Shown here piece after piece: positions 37,913-49,579 of a stretch of 64,000 nucleotides of DNA; position 1 is the stretch's first letter, and each line of letters opens with the position of its first letter. Under the pieces are notes generated by a model. That model ran no database searches, was not told where the DNA came from, and saw nothing but the letters and a program-made list of their open reading frames with translations. Source of the DNA: Boletus sp. NGJ. Its lineage: Eukaryota; Basidiomycota; Agaricomycetes; Boletales; Boletaceae. Both the position numbers and the translations under genes were made by a program. The DNA is taken from positions 2,294,001-2,358,000 of the forward strand of contig JAGTXK010000055.1 of NCBI GenBank assembly GCA_019096195.1. Direction: 5' to 3'.

Positions 37913-39292
37913 GGCTTTCTATGAGAGATGGACCGGGAAAAACGACGTGCGAAAGCGTACTTGAATGTTGGACACCATGATTAATGCAGTTAGGCGCCTG
38001 AGGAGAGCAGTTGGCTGATGCGGCCCGCCGCGGCCTTTCTCGTAATCATAATCGCAGGTGCGTGTACCCAAAATCTATGACAATTACAGTTATACTACTA
38101 CCGCTCCCCACGAGAAATTTGGCCTACCCATGAGGTTGGTCACTTTTTTAAAGTCCTTGAAAAAATCTTCAGCGGCTGCAAAGTTCAACGAACACAATCT
38201 CTTACAGTGAGGATCCAAAAAAATAGCCTTGTGACACTGACCAGAATCACGCTGTAACAAGCTCGCAGACCGAGCGTGGGCCACGCTCGTGGGCTGCCTA
38301 ACATACTATTCATATGTTCGGAACAAAGATCGGCATCGAAATATTGATTATTCGACATCAACGCGAACTGGCACTAGGCTACTAGGCTACTAGGTGGTCA
38401 GGAGAATCGGTAGGTGCAAACGCGACCTCAAACATTCAATGCCACGTGCGGATCTTCCTACCTCTCCCTGCCTGTCGGTTTTCTTCACCGCCGTCCGCCG
38501 ATTTGGGACAAAGGATTCTGAAAGACCCGTCCGGCGTGGATCATTGTTGAGTGGTTCTCGTACTATGTAGGCGCGCATTTTGGTCGAACAATGCCGTCTC
38601 AAGGATTGGGTGTGGAGCGCTGTCTCGAACGCCACCGCCGGGGCCTCTGTGTACAAGGACGTCTGAGACATGGCACGGTGCCGAACGCTCCTGTCAAGCG
38701 CCGAGTTCGCTTGGCGTGCCGATCCAGGTACGGCTTCTCGGTATCGAACTTGCCATACCCGGAAACTGAACCGGATCGTCCAACTAGGAGAGAGGTCTTA
38801 GGGACACGGCCAAACAGCCTTTGATTTCATCTCCTCGCCTCCCGCCGGAATGTGTCGTCAGCTTCCGCTTTGCCGTTGACCTCTCTCCTAGTTGCTTTGA
38901 CCCATGCGCCGTATGGTTTATTTTGTTACCAAGGCATTCCACAGGTCGGGTTGAATTCTTTGTCTGACGTGCAGACAATTCGTGGGACCCTTTTCTGACG
39001 CTTGATGCCCGCTATTCACGCCCAGGCTTGCACTACACCAAGGAGCTAATTTGGGATGGCGACAAAAGGGCTTGCCTCGCAGTTTTCCACATACCGGTAA
39101 ATTACATGATCGAGGTTTGATTTTCGATTCCCAAAATGAGCCCGTCTATCCGTTTTTCGTTTTCACTTTCAGGACTATATACAAAAATTCTCCCCTCCTA
39201 TCACGCCCAGCTCCCGCTGGCTAATAAGCAGCATACCCCAACTCGGGAAAAAACCTTTCTCCGACCCGTCATCATCGTCACATTCATCAGCT
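37913..39292. other. Intergenic 1.4 kb with small repeats
   Basis: No supported gene. Contains three near-tandem ACTAGGCT units at 38373-38396 and a perfect 8-base inverted repeat with a 3-base loop at 38271-38289 (CGAGCGTG/CACGCTCG). A CTATATACAAAA stretch near 39174 could be a TATA element for the HMG-box gene 120 bases downstream. Confidence 0.4.
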
Positions 39293-40409
39293 ATGCTGAC
39301 CGCCAACAACACCATCCATGGCTGGTCCCCTACTGGCGGCGACGACGAGGACGTCAATGTCTCTCAAGACATGTGTTTCATGACCATCAGACCCTTTTCG
39401 TCGTCCTCGAGCACATTCCTCAGCCCTATTTGCCCCCCTCTCGAACCCACACCTCCAAAACCTTGCTCTCCCCAGTCCCAGTACACCCCTTTATCCCCGT
39501 TGACCGCAGTCTCCCATTCCCCCGTTGCACCCTCCTCCGACCGTCGAGCACAGCGTAACCGCCATCGCGATCCTAGCTGGATTCCGCGTCCCCGTAATGC
39601 CTTCATCATCTTTCGGTGTAATTACTCTCGCGAGCACGCGCAGGGTTCTCAGGACTCGCAGAACGATCATGACCCTACAAACCCCTCCGTAAAAACACTT
39701 TCCAAGCGCGCCGCTGACGCCTGGAAGCAGCTCTCCACCCCTGAGAAAGATCGGTACAAGGTACTGGCTGATAAAGAGAGACAGGAGCACGCTCGCCTGT
39801 ACCCAAACTATCGCTTCCGTCCTATGAAGCGACAGGTCTCGGGGACGAGGAAAACGTCTTGCGAACGTTCACAGGGTCCTACGATCGTTTCCGCGGAGCG
39901 TCCTCCTGCGCCATCAACCCATTTGCCGTCTGTATTAGCTTCAGCTCCGCAAAAGTCGGATTCATCGGTTGAACGAGCCGAGGTATATGCCCCCATGCCA
40001 CAGGTAACAGCGGCACCGTTGCCCGAGCTATCGTCGTACTCCGTTGACCCTCAAGCAGATGTGAGTTCCCCTGTCGATAAGTGTAGACCTAGGTTCACTC
40101 TCTTTTTTTTGGCGCTAGCTTCCGGTGGCGCTTACCGCGGATTACAACGATCCTGCCAGTGTGCTATTTTACTCGTCACCCGAAGCAACTTTGCCGTCCG
40201 ACTTCTTCCGACCTTCTGTCGAACTGTACTCTCCTCTCTGTACGTCGACAGCCAGCATTTCCCCCGATACTTACCGCTGCAATGATTCTGCGTTCGGTCT
40301 TGATCTGACCCACGAGGACCCGGAGCGAGCGCGGGCCCTCGAGGCTTATGCAATCGGCCTGTACAATTTCGACCTTTTCTCCCCGTTTCCGTTCCCGGAG
40401 TACTGTTGA
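39293..40409 (+). CDS. HMG-box transcription factor (MATA_HMG type)
   Basis: Start at 39293 (MLTANNTIHGW). Residues ~96-180 form a sequence-specific HMG box: WIPRPRNAFIIFRCNYSREH, then a hydrophilic insert, VKTLSKRAADAWKQLSTPEK, DRYKVLADKERQEHARLYPN and YRFRPMKR, with the NAFI-F-R signature of mating-type/Ste11-like factors. The region before it is Pro/Ser-rich, and the end is acidic/aromatic (FSPFPFPEYC), possibly activating. One intron (40061-40118) is needed; otherwise translation runs into unrelated sequence. About 352 residues. No HD1/HD2 or STE3 genes are near, so I read it as a general developmental regulator, not a mating locus. Confidence 0.87.
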
Positions 40410-41026
40410 GCGAGCCATCAGTCGCGGGACTTGCATTGGCTTGGTGTAATTATTTAACGTTCCTAGGTCCTGGCCCATATGATGATGAAAATCTGTATGA
40501 ACTTACACTGCCGTATTTTTTCCACTGGTTAGACCTGGGCCACCCGTGGTTCGTCTGTGTATGTCATCCGTTCACTCGATGTAACTACGATGCTGTATCA
40601 TATCCCCACCATGCACTATTCTCTCACCACGATTTGTGTATATCAGTATCAATCCCTTGCATGCTTTGATCAAATTGAGCGGACAATGTAGATGCAGTGA
40701 CCCGCGCCTGTGGGGTATGATCTATCTAAGATCTATCTAAGACTCGAAAGGACAAGACGGTCGTCGTCCAAGACCCAGCGCTCCAACTGTCATGACCACC
40801 ACAAACAAGAGCTGTATCGTGGTCTGGTGGTTTCCATTCGCTCCAAGTTAATATCCTTGGAAATAGGGTCAATCGGCGGCGAATACTAACTGCCGAAATC
40901 GGACAACCGTCACTGTGTGGCCCAAGTTGGCCTTGCCCGTCGAGTGACTTGAGCCAGCTAATTTTATGTGAGGCTTGAGAATATTATTCCGGTAGGGCGT
41001 TTATTCCTTGAACGCAATTTGTTCTC
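40410..41026. other. Intergenic, no gene
   Basis: 617 bases without a supported frame. An 11-base unit ATCTATCTAAG is repeated twice in tandem at 40720-40741. Confidence 0.4.
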
Positions 41027-43130
41027 ATGACTACTGAAGAGAGCCCTTTGCTAGCAGACCAGCTTCACCCTGACGCGCACTCGGCCATCCCCACCGAGGA
41101 TGTTTACGATCGTTTCAGCCGTAAACAAAAGCGAGTGATACTTGCTATCGTGTCTCTCACCGGACTCGTTCCCAGTGCGCCTTGCATTTCAACTCGATCC
41201 CTTTCATGTTGAAATTCATTGTCGATCAGTGTTCGTCAGTGGCTGCTTTGTCCCGTCGGTACCCCAGATCTCCAATGATCTCGATGCAACACCCGCCGCT
41301 GTCAGGTATGTTACCCAACGTATATTGTCACTTTTCCATTGCAAAGCTGGGTCCCCAGTCTCGGCGTAAGCCTCGCTGTGTTCGCAAGTTCTCTTAGTGT
41401 CATATTCTGGTCCGCATACACTTCATTCTGTACGTCTCCACATCCCTTCTCCACCTTCTTCGCTAACCTCAACCTCGATGTCTCTGGTGAGATGGCCGAC
41501 GGATGATATACCTCTGTGGAATGCCCTTTACGATTCTCGGCAGTTTTGCTGTCGCGGCGTCTACTGACATAAACAGTCTGCTCTTTTGGCGATTTATACA
41601 GACGTTTGGTTGTTCTGGTAGTCATGCTCTCGGTGCCGCCACCATTGGAGATATCTACAAAGTGGAGGAACGTGGGACTGCTATGGGTACCTTCCTCGGT
41701 GTGAGTCTACCCGCTATCATCGTCTGTCGTGGATGATACTAGCGTCTATCGTCTAGGCCACGTTATTCGGCCTGGCGATTGCACCGCCTATCGGAGGTAA
41801 TTCGTCTTTCTAGTGTCCCTGATAGATGTTGATCCTCGCATGATCATTCAGGTGCCTTGGCTCAATTCTGGTCCTGGCGCGGTTTCCAGGCTGCATTGGG
41901 CGTGTGGAGTGTGATACAGATGTTGTTACTCGCCCTCTTCTTTCCCGAGACTGCTCACCCGGGTTCGCGCGGTATCGACAACGAGCGGGGTTCAAAGAAG
42001 CTGCTCATTTTTGTCAACCCGTTCCGCTGCCTAACTTTCCTACGGAGTCCCAACATCTTGGCGATCGTACGTACTTTTAACCTGGTGGATTTAGGCATTC
42101 GCGCCGTGACTCAACTGGTCTCTTTAGACATTGGCGAACACCTTTGCACTTATCTCGGACTATGGTGTGTCACGTAGATAAACATCAAACCGATGGTCGC
42201 TGACTGACGTCTCGGGGCTGGCAGTGCTATTGATACCAATTGCATATACTGTCGTGCGTACGCAGATGGCGTTACATTTGTGCCTCGCGCTAACTTGTTC
42301 GAAGGGAACTAAATATGGAATTGCAAGTGAAGCCTTGATCGGTGCCCTTTTCCTCCCAAACGGCTTTGGCAACTTTGGTACGTCGTCTCGGTTCTGCTAG
42401 ATGTCCTATCCCACTCACACGTACAGTCGGAGCCCCGGTTGCCGGTTATCTCTCCGATATGGCGGTGCGACGGGCAAAGGAAGAGCGCAGAGGCGTATGG
42501 GTCCCAGAAGATCGCCTTCGTGCGGTATGGCTTGGGGGACTTGTGCTTGTACCCGCCTCTGTCACGCTGGCCGGCTTCACGACGGCGTACGTCGACGGAA
42601 TGGTCGGTCTGGTGATCAATCTCGTATGCCTCTTCACGAATGGCATGGGCGTAAGTCGCTTTGCCCGACATCTCTGGCACTGATGCGAGCACTCATCAGG
42701 TGGATATGGTTCTCACGCCAATTGGGGCTTATACCGTCGATGTCATGCCCTCCCGGGGTGCCGAGGTCATGGCCGCTATCGCGTGAGTCCCTGTTCTATC
42801 CCAAGGGCGTCTCTAGATGACCGACGGACGTTTGCCCTACATCAGGGCTCTCCGATCACTGTTACTCGCGCCTGTGTCTGCGCTCTTGATACCCTCCGTC
42901 AAAACCATCGGCGTCGCCGCGACCAACAGTGCCTCCGGCATACTGGCCTTGCTCGGATATTTGTGCGTGTCTCGTGGTCGTTTGTGAGCATGAGTTTTGA
43001 CGAGCGACTCCACAGCCTGATTTGGCTTACGATTCGATATGGCGAGCACATGCGTGCGTACGTCGACGTTGGATACCCCGATTTCGACAGTCAAGCTTCG
43101 AACGGTGGCGGTACCACGACTGAGAATTGA
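41027..43130 (+). CDS. MFS transporter (DHA1-like drug:H+ antiporter)
   Basis: A plasma-membrane 12-helix exporter. The ATG at 41027 (MTTEESPLLADQ) leads to FSRKQKRVILAIVSLTGL. The rest is spread over about a dozen exons that all join in frame: MFVSGCFVPSVPQISNDLDA, SLGVSLAVFASSLSVIFWSA, the DHA1 loop motif YGRRMIYLC, HALGAATIGDIYKVEERGTA (motif C-like region, G-rich), ATLFGLAIAPPIGG, WSWRGFQAALGVWSVIQMLL, FFPETAHPGSRG, ASEALIGALFLPNGFGNF, GAPVAGYLSDMAVRRAKEER, TPIGAYTVDVMPSRGAEVMA and ATNSASGILALLGYF. About 520 residues. Unspliced it looks broken because exons are short, but each GT-AG pair restores phase. Substrate unknown. Confidence 0.85.
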
Positions 43131-44026
43131 GCGCGATACCAGAGCGACGGACGTTGACTTTTTTTTTTCGCAACTAGAACATATATCGCTCGCCGGTTTC
43201 ACCGGTGTTTTACCCCCTATAGAGTCGGGTGTACTTATGCTTTAAGTTACATGGTGAAGAGACTTGTATACTTTTGCCCTTGCGATGATCGATGATGGAG
43301 ACGCACGAGCTGGTCACCAAGGAGAGAATCCCCCTGTCTTTTGAAACCGTGCCGATGAAGCGGACCACCAGAACAAATGCGGAGGGTACCGAACGATCGG
43401 AAACCCGCATGCTTGCTTTGAAAGGTCGCCCCGCGGTCAGCACGACCTTGACCGACGTGCAGTACTGTTTGGGTGATCAACGGCGGCCATGAATTGGATT
43501 GAATGTCGACGCAGGACGGGTGGGGTGGACGTCGGGGTCCAGCCACGTTTCGAGACCCGTCGTGGATCGTAACTCACTGTAACGGTACTATCTGGTTCCA
43601 CTTGATCCGATACGGGGCGACGCGTATGGTGCGGGACGGCATCGTTGTCAACGACGGGGTTGCGAGGTGAGTGTGTGGACCAATTGTGGTGCTGAGGAGA
43701 GACGCGGTCGTCAACGAGGTCAAGGTCCAAGCGCTCGCGGATTGCAAGGACGACCCTTGCGTGAGAACGATGGACCGTGCTAACCGCCCTCGATAATGCA
43801 TCATGCGCCAACGAGAGAGTCAAGGAAAATCTCGTGGTGGGCTCTGACCGGGACTAGTGTTGACACTTGCCTGTGCGGAACCGACTCATCAGCGCAAAGT
43901 CCCAAACCTGGTAAGGCCCTATATGGCCGGGCGGAGTTGCCAAGGCCTTGTAAGGCTCCATCCATCTGCTGCGACATGCATGATCCAAGTCTAGATAGTA
44001 GCTGGGCCAGTAAAATATTTGGCGCT
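43131..44026. repeat. Repeat-derived spacer
   Basis: No supported gene. A block at about 43700-43880 has a second, diverged copy in direct orientation at about 44320-44480 (shared core GCGCTCG, GGATT then CAAGGACGACCCTTGCGTGA, ATGCGCCAAC, GACTAGTGT/GGCTAGTGT, ACTTGCCTGTG). Confidence 0.5.
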
Positions 44027-44290
44027 TGCGATCTCGACGAAGTGCGGTCCGTATCTCATTAGTCGGATGCTAGTCGTGAGTGGATTTATTTCTGTCGCTC
44101 TGTTTTGTTGTTTAGGTTTGATCGTCGACTAAGAATGAGACTGCAAGATCAGCATTAATTATTGGGAGGATCCATTTGTATGTTCAATGTTTAATCTTCG
44201 GATGGAGTGTCGGAACAGGATTCCCCTCGAATGATAGTAATATATGTCAGTGTCTCCCTCGAGCTATCCTGTCTACGTACCCCATTATGA
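44027..44290 (+). pseudogene. Inverted copy of the ankyrin gene tail
   Basis: About 265 bases match the minus strand of 13790-14072: the last ~16 codons (GACDLDEVGSVPH here GACDLDEVRSVSH), the same GTGAGTGGATTT donor-like site, and the 3' flank through GGAGGATCCATTTG, TGGAGTGTCGGA and TATGTGTCAGTGTCT-like sequence. Upstream of 44027 the match stops abruptly. Because only the end of the gene is present it cannot code. Confidence 0.78.
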
Positions 44291-44319
44291 CTCGACGGAC
44301 CTAGTGCTGACGGGCTCGG

Positions 44320-44480
44320 TTGCCATAGCGGTCAATACATATCTAACTTGATGCGCTCGTGGATTACAAGGACGACCCTTGCGTGATGATGCGCCAACAA
44401 GAGAATGTCGCAGTGTGTCCCGACTGGGGCTAGTGTCACAGTTGACGCGAACTACTAGTAACTTGCCTGTGTGGAGCTGG
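44320..44480 (+). repeat. Second copy of the 43.7 kb block
   Basis: Diverged direct repeat of 43700-43880 lying immediately beyond the ankyrin tail copy, so the two repeats bracket that copy. Confidence 0.5.
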
Positions 44481-44729
44481 TATCCTCTCGTGGTTGATGT
44501 GAATTTGGTTCGAGGGTGCGATGTGCAACAAAGAGTACGTGGTTCTGGCTGGCAGAACAATGAAGGGAACCGTATGTAGTACATTTGAATGGTGGATGGT
44601 ACGGTTTGGAGTCGTTACCCCATAATCGCTTAGCTAACACCATTTGATGGTCCCTGCCAATTTGAGGGTCCCGAACTGCGCTACGTTTACCTGCTACAGC
44701 ATGTAACTTTGTTCCCTCACGTTCATTTG

Positions 44730-46263
44730 ATGCACTTTCTGGCTATGCTCAACTCGGCGAACAAATCCGACCAGCGCCACTCGCGCACTCATGCTGCGGC
44801 AGCGGCCAGCGCGGACGGCCTCGTTCAAGTTGCCCAGAAGTTGGTTGGTGTGGAAACCAAGTATGTCGACGTGGCCATCCAGGTGGGTTGAAGTAGTCGT
44901 GGCTCGCGGTCTAAAGGTGACGCCGGGCTAGTTCATCGGTGCATCGCAGCTCCCCAGGATGGAGGTCATGGGGGCGACAGACCCGTTCTTCCATGCGAGT
45001 CTAGATCACCAGTTATCGTACATGCATGTCATCTCTTCCATTCGAGCGAGGACTCTCTGAATCTCAATGGCCTTCTTCAGATCGTCTGTTCAATCCAATA
45101 CGTTGACGCCAGTGTGGAACGAAGTTTGGCAGGTCAAGAACGTACCGACGACAGCCATGTTGTCTGTTGTCTTGCGGGGTAAACATCACGCGGCGATGAC
45201 AGACCATTACATTGGAAAGTTTGAGACGACGATATACCCGGGGGCCAAGGAAGTAGAGATTCGGGCTCCCACGCATATACAAAACAGAGGCACTTTTTGG
45301 CTCAAGGTAACTCGAGACGTGCCATTCAACGACCCTCTATGGGCAGACTCATCATGTTGCACTTTCAAGATCGACTGTTCGCCGTCTCACGACGATCCGG
45401 TACTGCTTCCGTACTTGTTTGATGGGCCCATCCATTACTCGCGCCACAGCTCACCAACGGTGGGTGCATTAACGATGCTGAAGGACACCCGGTTGTACTC
45501 GACCTGGAAAATTTACGTCAAGGGTGTCCCACGGATTTTTGGAGATCAAGTGCAGCATTGGAATCGCGGCTACAAGGCTGCCCAGGTCATCTTCCAGGGA
45601 CCTACATCTATTGCACTTCGCTCGGGCATTCAAGCTGGGCATCGCTTGCTGTACGCGAGATCTGTATCGAACACATTTGGAGTCATCCAAACACCCGAGG
45701 ATGTGTTCGCTCTCTTTCGTGGTGGCGTGCATCGCTCATTCATTGATGGGACGGTCGCATACGCGCATCGCATCAAGCCTGCTGTGTACACGTACATCAT
45801 TTCCACAGACGATGACTCACTCCGTTTTTCCGAAACGGGGGCGACGTTCTTCGTTGACTTTGTGTCTAAACACGCGTTGCACAGCAATTGTGCAAAAACG
45901 GTGCGGTACAGCGGCGAGTTTCATCCACGGCCAGTTGGCGGATGGGCACGTTTTTCGGACGCGGTGCAGGACGAGGGGGTGGAGTGGGAAATCGTGATCG
46001 ACAACAACTCTGGGACGTACTCGCCTGACCCGGGCTTGCTGCCCAAGGTGAAGGAGATTATAGAGCTGAATTTTTCGGGCTTTACGGTGGTTGCGCTGCG
46101 GCACGATGACCCGGAGTTGAAGGCGAGCACGGATGCATGTAGGGCGTATGCGGTGAACAAGCGGGGGGTGAAGGAACACGAGCTGGAGCCTCATGTGATG
46201 GAGGGAGAAGAGACGCTGATGCACCATGCGTCGAGGAGGAGGAGACCGCGGGTATTACCCTGA
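44730..46263 (+). CDS. C2-domain protein with unknown C-terminal region
   Basis: The ATG at 44730 (MHFLAMLNSANK) begins an Ala-rich lead. A C2 domain follows across three exons: YVDVAIQ, then LPRMEVMGATDPFFHASLD, then SSVQSNTLTPVWNEVWQVKN, VVLRGKHHAAMTDHYIGKFE. C2 domains bind phospholipid or Ca2+; the acidic Ca2+ loop is only partly visible (GATDPFFHA, NEVWQ). Two introns: about 44884-44950 (ends CATCGCAG) and about 45015-45079 (donor GTTATC). The following ~300 residues (for example FDGPIHYSRHSSPTVGAL, FKLGI-like region, TYIISTDDDSLRFSETGATF, DEGVEWEIVIDNNSGTYSPD) are well ordered but unlike anything I recognise. Agaricomycete C2 proteins with this layout occur as families. Confidence 0.78.
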
Positions 46264-46599
46264 GTAGTATGTCGTAGGCGTGTACGTAGACTAGTTTAAT
46301 GGGAATACGACGGGGCAATCACCGACACGTTTTCTCAGCCACCCGCACAACACGAGGCCCCAACGTCCACTGCAACGACCAGAACGGCCCCCTCGTTCTC
46401 TCTGCAAATTCGCCGTTTCCTTCTGCCCTTCCAGAGCGATGTGTATTGGCTGTTGATGTCCGATTACTGTACGTTTGCTCTCCCTCGCATCCCCGCCCAC
46501 CCACGGTTCCTTTTTCCTGCTTCAAGATCTGAACTTCCCCAACTTAATGTCTCATCGTCTTTTTGCAGGTCTTGAATATCGGTGGAACCAACGTATACC
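46264..46599. other. Short intergenic / leader
   Basis: 336 bases. A TTTTTGCAG acceptor-like site at about 46560-46568 suggests a leader intron for the downstream gene. Confidence 0.35.
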
Positions 46600-48246
46600 A
46601 TGGAGTCTTTTTCTACAGATACCCTTTTGTCGCCCTCCCACCCTTCTCGGAACGGCGCTTGGTTGCCCGTGTTGCGACCTGGGTTGAGTCGGGCCCTGCC
46701 CCCTCGCTCGTGGCGCACGGTCAGCGATTCGTTCGATCCTTCCGTTATCGCACCGTGTCCCGAGCCAGATTACCCCCATATCAAGTTCGCCCGCAACCAC
46801 GCCCTCCAGGGTGGGCACACGCAAATGCTGTATGCTGATTCTGTCAAAGTGTATACCTCTCCACCGTCGAGCGCGTCTACGTCAACATCCACCGTACCTC
46901 TGCCAGAAGAAGAAGTCGAATTTGCACCGCTGTATTCTACCCATCTCGCCGGGGTCCTCGACTCGCCGCCAGTCATGCGTCGGGAGGACTTGGCTTCTCA
47001 GAAGCCGCTCACCCCGCCACCGACGATGCCACATCCGACGCTCCATTTGCCCGATGCCGACGTCGACGTACCCTTTTACGACCAAGAGGTTGAGGACATC
47101 GAAGAGGAATGTGAAATCGATGCGTCTTACCCCTGCCCATCAGGACTCCCATCGCCTCATTCGGTCCAATCTGTCCTTCCCCTCTCTCCCCTCTCCCCGA
47201 GCTGGGATCCCCCGTGCGCGCAGGCACTCTCAATAGCGTCGCCGCAGGATTTTTCAGAGTCGGAGCACTTGAATGCACTCTTTTCTCCCTGTGATGCCAG
47301 CGCGCCACCTGCTCTTTTACCACATAAGCCTTCTTCATTACTCGATGTCGATGTCGATGCACCCCGCCCTCTGTTGGCTCCGATCTGTATACCGTGGGCT
47401 TCGCGTCAGCCCTCTGAATTGGATCCCGAACCGCCATCTTCGTCCGCCTCCAGTTCCTCGTTCACATCGTTGACCGATCATGACGAACTTCCCGCACCCA
47501 GTTCACCCCTAATATCAAGACTAGATCTTCCTGATCTTGAGGATGATAGGCTCCCCAAGATCGTTCCTTCCTCTCCCTGTCGAAGGTCCTGTTCATGTCT
47601 ACCCGATTCTGATATCGAGATGGGTGACTCGACCAGCGATCCAGTGGGCCAACAATTACTGTCGCTTCCAGGAGCGGAGACCGACGACGACCTAATACCT
47701 ACGATCGCAATCCCATCGCGCTCGGTTCCTTTCACACCCAGCCAACCACTCCTCTTTATCGACGATCCGCGAGACATACCATTACCGCGTTCCCCATCGC
47801 CCGAGGATTTCGATTTGTGCCTCTCGCAAGAGGACATCACGGATCCTGAGTTGGCCAAGTTGTTCGACCTGCGGAAGAGGTCCATTGCTGCTGAGCGTGC
47901 CGCCAGGCGTTTGGAAGCGCTCACAGAAGATGTTGACCTGTTCACACGGGCCGAAGCTCGGAAAGTACGCAAGCGAGAACGAGAGCGAAGCAAAGAAGTG
48001 GGGGCGCTCATTCGGCTAAAGTTGGGCGATGCCGTCCCGACGTGTCCCCAGGAGCAGAGCCCCGAGTGCGATCCACAAAATCATGCACGCCGACGAGGGG
48101 CCATTGGCAATGTGTCACAGCTTGTCGCACAGATGGTATTACGCAGGAATGAGACTTACCGGCCGCTGGCCAAGCGAAAGACGGCAAACACCGCTCGCGA
48201 ATACGTCCGATCCGCATTGTCCGACGCTGTTACTGCGTATGAATAG
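46600..48246 (+). CDS. Hypothetical acidic Ser/Pro-rich protein
   Basis: A single long exon of 548 residues from the ATG at 46600 (MESFSTDTLLS). Residues 1-80 and the C-terminal ~130 look most ordered: DITDPELAKLFDLRKRSIAA, ERAARRLEALTEDVDLFTRA, EARKVRKRERERSKEVGALI, and AREYVRSALSDAV. These form a charged helical, probably coiled-coil, segment. The middle is acidic Ser/Pro-rich and disordered. I do not recognise the family. Codon use and the absence of stops over 1.6 kb make it a convincing gene; a nuclear regulatory role is only a guess. Confidence 0.75.
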   Translation: MESFSTDTLLSPSHPSRNGAWLPVLRPGLSRALPPRSWRTVSDSFDPSVIAPCPEPDYPHIKFARNHALQGGHTQMLYADSVKVYTSPPSSASTSTSTVPLPEEEVEFAPLYSTHLAGVLDSPPVMRREDLASQKPLTPPPTMPHPTLHLPDADVDVPFYDQEVEDIEEECEIDASYPCPSGLPSPHSVQSVLPLSPLSPSWDPPCAQALSIASPQDFSESEHLNALFSPCDASAPPALLPHKPSSLLDVDVDAPRPLLAPICIPWASRQPSELDPEPPSSSASSSSFTSLTDHDELPAPSSPLISRLDLPDLEDDRLPKIVPSSPCRRSCSCLPDSDIEMGDSTSDPVGQQLLSLPGAETDDDLIPTIAIPSRSVPFTPSQPLLFIDDPRDIPLPRSPSPEDFDLCLSQEDITDPELAKLFDLRKRSIAAERAARRLEALTEDVDLFTRAEARKVRKRERERSKEVGALIRLKLGDAVPTCPQEQSPECDPQNHARRRGAIGNVSQLVAQMVLRRNETYRPLAKRKTANTAREYVRSALSDAVTAYE

Positions 48247-49309
48247 CGCGCGACGGTGTGTCTTTGCCTGTATGTTACCATGGCTCGTGCTATCTGCTGT
48301 GAGGTGTGTGCTCTCACCGTTGTCCACCCAAAAAGACTGGACTGAATCGTGATACGTGTCTCCCTTTTTTTTTAACGCTATTTGGTTCGTTTGTTAATTG
48401 CACTCTAGATTTCGAACGTGATGTATGCTGATGTGTGTTTGAACGCTATGCTGTCTCTCTCTCTCCATCTCCGTTGTATGCCTGTAGCTTGTAGTGTTCA
48501 CCGCTCCCTGGTGTTGGGTCTTTCGACTCGTCTTTGCACGTCTTTCTGCTTCATCATCATCATCATTTCATTCTTTCATTTTTTTTTCAAACAGATTTAT
48601 GCTCACATCTACGGGAAAAAGAAAAAAGAAAAAGGATTAAAAAAGCATATGGAATGGAAGTCGAACCGCAGGATCCAAACTCTTCTTTTCTTTTGTTTCA
48701 CTTGTACCAATGGTATCGTGAACCCCAAAAGCTCTTTACAGGTTACAAGTCATATCTATATGCACCAAATGGCATATTTGTCGTTTTTTTTTTTATCGGC
48801 CAAAAAACGAATGTGTGCGTGTGATCCCTAGACTGTTTTGTGGAGGGCGGTGCGTGAAATGAATGGGGTTGGTTGGCTGTGGAACCCTGACTTGGATCCG
48901 GACCGTGTTGTGGGAATGGAATGGACTCGTATGCCTCGAAGGTGTACATATCAGTGTAAGCCATCCAGTGGCAGTGGGAACCTTCCAAGTCCGACACTGT
49001 CCGACTGTATACGCAACCCCCCCAACTCCGGCGTACGATCCGTTATGCACGAGATCAAGACGCGGTTGGCGTAGGTGTAGAGTCGTGTCGTTGGGTACCT
49101 CATCTCTACACCTGCGCCGGACTGTATATAAAAGCAGGAGGTGAGACGAGGAACGGGATCTAGCCTCGCTCGGAGACCGAACCGCGACGTTGAAAACCTT
49201 TGTCAACATCCCTAACCGGTGATTCGTACTGGCACAGGGGGTAACGACTGTCACTGGAAAACAAAAAAACCGGGTTCACAAGGCTGTCTTGTCCCATTCC
49301 GTTCGGACG
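48247..49309. other. Intergenic 1.1 kb with TATA box at its end
   Basis: No supported gene. Low-complexity T and A tracts at 48360-48370, 48575-48590 and 48785-48795. A strong TATATAAAAG stands at 49125-49134 on the + strand. Confidence 0.4.
49125..49134 (+). promoter_or_regulatory. TATA box (TATATAAAAG)
   Basis: A consensus TATA element on the + strand, ~185 bases before the first ATG of a small Cys-containing frame. It suggests a transcribed unit begins near 49160. Confidence 0.4.
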
Positions 49310-49579
49310 ATGGTCGGGTTGACAAACACAAACACGATGAGCACGTCTTTCGAGAACGTCAACTCGTGCAAGGGTTCAAGTGCCTGTCATTGTCGGAAGA
49401 GGTCAGTAACACCACCAGCAGCGGGACGAAGACGTTACGGATGCGGCGAGCGCGCCTGGGACTGTCACTTGACGACGGACCTCGTAACCATCGCGGGACC
49501 GGGCCCGACGTGCCTGAGAACAATTCGACTCATACAACATGAATGGTATCGTGATCCCCACCCTGTTTCAAGCTCATGA
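49310..49579 (+). CDS. Small candidate protein, Cys-containing
   Basis: An 89-residue frame from the ATG at 49310 (MVGLTNTNTMSTSFENVNSC). It contains SCKGSSACHC and further on YGCGERAWDC. The C-x-C spacing recalls a metallothionein, but the basic segment RKRSVTPPAAGRRR between the Cys groups does not. A GTCAGT donor directly after CHCRKR leaves open a spliced form. Support is limited to the upstream TATA box and the Cys pattern. Confidence 0.25.
   Translation: MVGLTNTNTMSTSFENVNSCKGSSACHCRKRSVTPPAAGRRRYGCGERAWDCHLTTDLVTIAGPGPTCLRTIRLIQHEWYRDPHPVSSS

Noticed and set aside
39293-40409. Mating-type (MAT) locus reading of the HMG-box gene
   Set aside because: Basidiomycete mating loci carry homeodomain pairs or pheromone/receptor genes; none are nearby.
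41027-43130. MFS gene as a pseudogene
   Set aside because: The unspliced sequence has many stops, but each lies in a normal GT-AG intron and all exons join in phase.
49310-49579. Metallothionein
   Set aside because: Too few Cys-x-Cys units and a long basic insert; kept only as a weak small ORF.
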